NCBI RefSeq assembly: GCF_000972845.2
Contig: NC_040022.1
Span: 5,796,979 to 5,860,978 of the forward strand
From: Larimichthys crocea
Taxonomy: Eukaryota > Chordata > Actinopteri > Sciaenidae
DNA length: 64,000 nucleotides
Reading direction: 5' to 3'
Numbering within the stretch: the first letter of the stretch is position 1; every line of letters begins with the position of its first letter. This document shows positions 61,547 through 64,000 of this stretch, piece by piece. A program made the translations under genes and the position numbers. The notes under the pieces were generated by a model. The model saw only the letters and a program-made list of their open reading frames with translations, was not told the origin of the DNA and searched no databases.

Positions 61547-62194
61547 AGTGGTGGGGCAGCTGATGCCTGCAGCTGTTAGGCACGTCTAAATCTCTTTTAC
61601 ACAGCTTCACTGCGTGAAGTGTAGAAACACTTGTCCACATGTGATCGCCCCTGTGAAGAAAAGCCAGCCTTTCTCCCACCAGCATCTCCTCTATCAGTTC
61701 AACTAGCTCATAAACTTGAGCTCCATTTCCCCAGTGTTTATTGTCCAGTACATGATATCTGTTCCCACACTTCTCAACCAGCCTCTGCAGTGGTCTTCCT
61801 TCACTCTCAATACGCTGCTCGATGCTCGTGTCGCCCAGCCAATCGCCGTAGCTGAACAGGATCGTAGCTCTGCTCCACATCTGGCCTCCTCCTGCCTCCA
61901 GCTGTTTCTCTATGGCCTCCCTGTGGGTGTCTTTAAATGAGGAGCTCACATTGACAACAAGGAGGAGAGCACAGGATGGTACGAGGAGGTCAGAGGTCAC
62001 AGGGAAGCAGCCTGGTGTGTCCAGCACCGTCACCGTCTTGCCACTGATATTGGCTTGTCTTTCAGAGCAGAAGGTGGTTTGCGTTTCTGTGCAGAAGGAC
62101 TCCCTTCTCAGGATGGTGTTTCCGCATGAACTCTTGCCTGTTTTCCTGCCACCAACAAGCACTACTCGCAATTCTGGAAGAGGGTTGAACTTCT
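61547..62194 (-). CDS. GIMAP8-like gene, GTPase module exon (most C-terminal AIG1 domain, shortened)
   Basis: The exon is 648 bp, acceptor TTCCAACAG before 62,194, donor GTAAGT after 61,547, phase 1 at both ends. It encodes an AIG1/GIMAP GTPase domain: strand E-L-R-V-V-L-V, P-loop (G1) G-G-R-K-T-G-K-S-S, a Thr-rich switch I region (T-E-T-Q-T-T-F) and G3 D-T-P-G-C-F. About 20 residues normally present after G3, seen in the other two modules as a Cys/Pro-rich segment leading to P-H-V-F-L, are missing; the chain goes almost directly to A-L-L-L-V-V-N-V. The family's G4 position reads F-S-Y-G-D-W-L-G-D-T, a form I associate with fish GIMAP8-type proteins, and R-Y-H-V-L-D-N-K follows. GIMAPs act on intracellular membranes in immune cells. 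Shortening of switch II suggests altered nucleotide hydrolysis or a structural role. Confidence 0.93.
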
Positions 62195-62356
62195 CTGTTG
62201 GAAGGAAATTCAGCAAATCTGTTAGAAACATGGCAAACAAACTACTTTTTGGATGAATTGTGTCCAAAAAATCAGCTCAATTAAATAGTGTTGATTAAGT
62301 AAGTGAAACATGATCACACTGACATTGTTTATCACTTTTAAATGCATCTAACTCAC

Positions 62357-63067
62357 CCAGCTGAGACCTCGCCATCTGCCTTTGTTTCTCCTTCTCCATC
62401 AGTCTCTCCTTGGCTCTCTCTTTCTCTCTTCTTATCTTCTCCTCCATCTGTTCCATCAGTTTCCTCTCTATCTCATAATGATAGCCACCTTCACTGCCGG
62501 CCAACATTTCTTCGATCTTCCCAATCAGTTCTCTAACCTGAAATCCATCCCCATTAGTTTTATTGTTCAGGACATGATACCTATTGCCACATCTTTCAAG
62601 AATCCACCGCAGAGGCTCTCCCTCGCTCTCGATGCACTGCTCAGTAGTGGTGCCTCCCAGCCAGTCCCCGAAACTAAACAGAACGATGACACGATTCCAG
62701 ATGTGTTCGCTGATCAGCTGGAGGTGCTCCTGCACCGCTCTCCTGTAGGTGTCGGTGAAGGCTCTGTCCACACGGATCACCAGCAGGAAGACATGAGGCC
62801 CAGGAGGGCAGAGTGACGAACTGAACGCTATCTCCCTCCGGTCGAAGACTGGACTCTCGTCACAGAAGTAGTTCATCCACCAGCCCGGGGTGTCCACCAC
62901 AGTCAGCTGTCTCCCAAACACCACTCCAGATCCAACAAGGCATTGGGCCGTTCTCCTCATTGGCTGTCTGCTCTTGATGCTCAGGATTGTGTTCAGCGTG
63001 GAAGTTTTCCCAGAACCCTTTGCTCCCACCAACACAATCTGGATATTAGTAATGGGCCGCAACCGCT
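62357..63067 (-). CDS. GIMAP8-like gene, GTPase module exon (middle AIG1 domain)
   Basis: The exon is 711 bp between acceptor CTTCAG (before 63,067) and donor GTGAGT (after 62,357), phase 1 at both ends. Motifs in order: I-Q-I-V-L-V, P-loop G-A-K-G-S-G-K-T-S, a switch I region with R-R-T-A-Q-C, G3 D-T-P-G-W-W, the family segment S-S-S-L-C-P-P-G-P-H-V-F-L-L-V-I, then V-L-F-S-F-G-D-W-L-G-G-T-T-T-E-Q in place of a classical G4, and C-G-N-R-Y-H-V-L-N-N-K. The end (about 45 residues) is a highly charged helix rich in E, K and R (EKIRREKERAKERLMEKEK), which probably forms a coiled coil linking to the next module. Only a 162 bp intron separates it from the 61,547 exon. Complete P-loop and G3 suggest nucleotide binding. 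Confidence 0.95.
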
Positions 63068-63167
63068 CTGAAGGAATGAGGCAATGTGGAGAAGGTGGCA
63101 GATGGAGTGGAGTGTCATAAAACAGCCAAAATAAGCAAAACCTTTCCAAAGATTCGGATCAACTTAC

Positions 63168-63857
63168 CTCTCATGAGAGATCTGTGTTTCTTCATTCTCA
63201 TGAACCTCTGCCGAGCCCTCTCCTCCACTCTTCTCCTCTCCTCTGCAGCCGCCTGTAAAATGTTTCCCTGCATCTTAAACACTCTGTTCCCATTTTCCGC
63301 GACAAGTTTCTGTATCTTCTCCAGCAGCTTGGTGCCTCCAGCGTCATCGCTCAAGATAACAGTGTGACACCTCTGACTACACTTCTCAATGAGCCAGCAG
63401 AGGGCCTCTCCCCCTGCCCGTACAAGCTCTCCTGTTTCTTTGTGTTTAGATCCATCAGCAGAGATAAAGACTAGCACACAGTGACTCCACACCCTCTCAC
63501 CCAGCAGAGCCACATGCTCCTCCACAGCCCTGCGACGCTTCTCAGAGAAGGCAGAGGTTGCCTTGATTGTAATTAGAAATACATGCGGGCCTGGTGAGCA
63601 CAGAGAGACGCTGCTCACAATCTCCCTCTTCACCAGCTCAGATGTGTCCTGAGCGCTGAAGTCACACCACCAGCCAGGAGTGTCCACCACTGTGAGCCAC
63701 CGTCCGGCCACCACACCCAGCCTCCGGGAGCACGTCGTCCTCTCTTTGGTGACAAACTCTTCCTTGCCCAGGATTAAGTTCCCCAGGGAGCTCTTTCCAG
63801 AGTTTCTGCCACCAAGAAGGACAATCTTCAACTGTGACGATGTACACCAGCGGTTCC
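63168..63857 (-). CDS. GIMAP8-like gene, GTPase module exon (most N-terminal AIG1 domain in the window)
   Basis: The exon is 690 bp between acceptor TCTGTCAG (before 63,857) and donor GTAAGT (after 63,168), phase 1 at both ends; a 100 bp intron leads to the next exon. Motifs: L-K-I-V-L-L, P-loop G-G-R-N-S-G-K-S-S, switch I K-E-R-T-T-C-S, G3 D-T-P-G-W-W, then S-L-C-S-P-G-P-H-V-F-L-I-T-I, and conserved box R-R-R-A-V-E-E-H. The G4 position is V-F-I-S-A-D-G-S-K-H-K-E, which fits neither the canonical R-K-E-D of GIMAPs nor the G-D-W-L-G of its two neighbours. A basic helix (EERRRVEERARQRFMRMKK) ends the exon. The phase at its start requires an upstream exon beyond the right edge, so the gene is incomplete here and may hold more modules. 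Confidence 0.95.
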
Positions 63858-64000
63858 CTGACAGAGAAGAAGAAATAAACACAGAGAGAAGGATGAAGCT
63901 ACACTGCCTGAAATCACATTTTTCATTCAGATAGATAAATTCACATTTAAAAAATGCATTCATATCACACATAGCAAACAAAAAGCAAAATCTTATTTCA
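63858..64000 (-). other. Start of an upstream intron of the GIMAP-like gene
   Basis: Pyrimidine-rich acceptor region and AT-rich intron on the minus strand. An upstream exon ending in phase 1 must lie beyond the window. No start codon with a plausible N-terminus was found here; the in-frame ATGs read into intron-like sequence. Confidence 0.75.

Noticed and set aside
1..64000. CRISPR array, operon structures, rRNA genes or intact transposons
   Set aside because: No regularly spaced direct repeats, bacterial-type gene packing, rRNA signatures or long transposase/reverse transcriptase frames were seen. The window is vertebrate in character.

Overview
This window looks like nuclear DNA of a spiny-rayed (percomorph-type) bony fish. 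Introns are long and AT-rich, splice sites are conventional GT-AG, microsatellites are dense, and several interspersed repeats are ones I know from such fish genomes. There is no bacterial, plasmid or viral gene organisation. Only about 4 kb of the 64 kb is recognisably coding, in two genes, both on the minus strand.

Gene 1 (about 34,962 down to at least 14,549) is ngfr, the low-affinity neurotrophin receptor p75NTR/TNFRSF16. Five exons can be placed to the base, and phase agrees at every junction: start codon and first half of the signal peptide (34,924-34,962), rest of the signal peptide plus CRD1 (31,825-31,987), CRD2-4 (23,997-24,359), stalk plus transmembrane helix (16,579-16,819), and cytoplasmic juxtamembrane region with a glutamine/histidine expansion (14,549-14,793). 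I did not find the death-domain exon. A phase-compatible start of the next exon may lie at 8,877, but its frame closes after 17 codons. The GC-rich, CpG-containing region 34,963-35,450 is the likely 5' UTR/promoter.

Gene 2 (63,857 down to 59,950, continuing beyond the right edge) is a multi-domain GIMAP/AIG1-family GTPase of the GIMAP8 type. Three consecutive exons each carry one AIG1 GTPase module. A last exon carries an unrecognised C-terminal domain with a coiled-coil end. All junctions are phase 1, so the exons join in one frame.

Between the genes (35.5-59.4 kb) I see no gene. This stretch contains an assembly feature: 38,566-47,741 and 47,752-56,231 are the same sequence placed twice, on either side of a 10-N gap, with both copies ending exactly at the gap. 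This is almost certainly an unmerged contig overlap and not a biological tandem duplication. About 1.5 kb of the first copy (39.29-40.80 kb) looks like uncorrected read sequence.

The other content is degenerate transposable elements, simple repeats (including a 42-base G run) and a few short symmetric motifs that could be regulatory. I found no CRISPR array, rRNA, convincing tRNA or intact transposon, and no evidence of a wholly new biological system. The most unusual coding observations are the polyQ/H insertion in the receptor tail, the missing or altered ngfr 3' end, and the serial symmetric-phase GTPase exons of the GIMAP gene.
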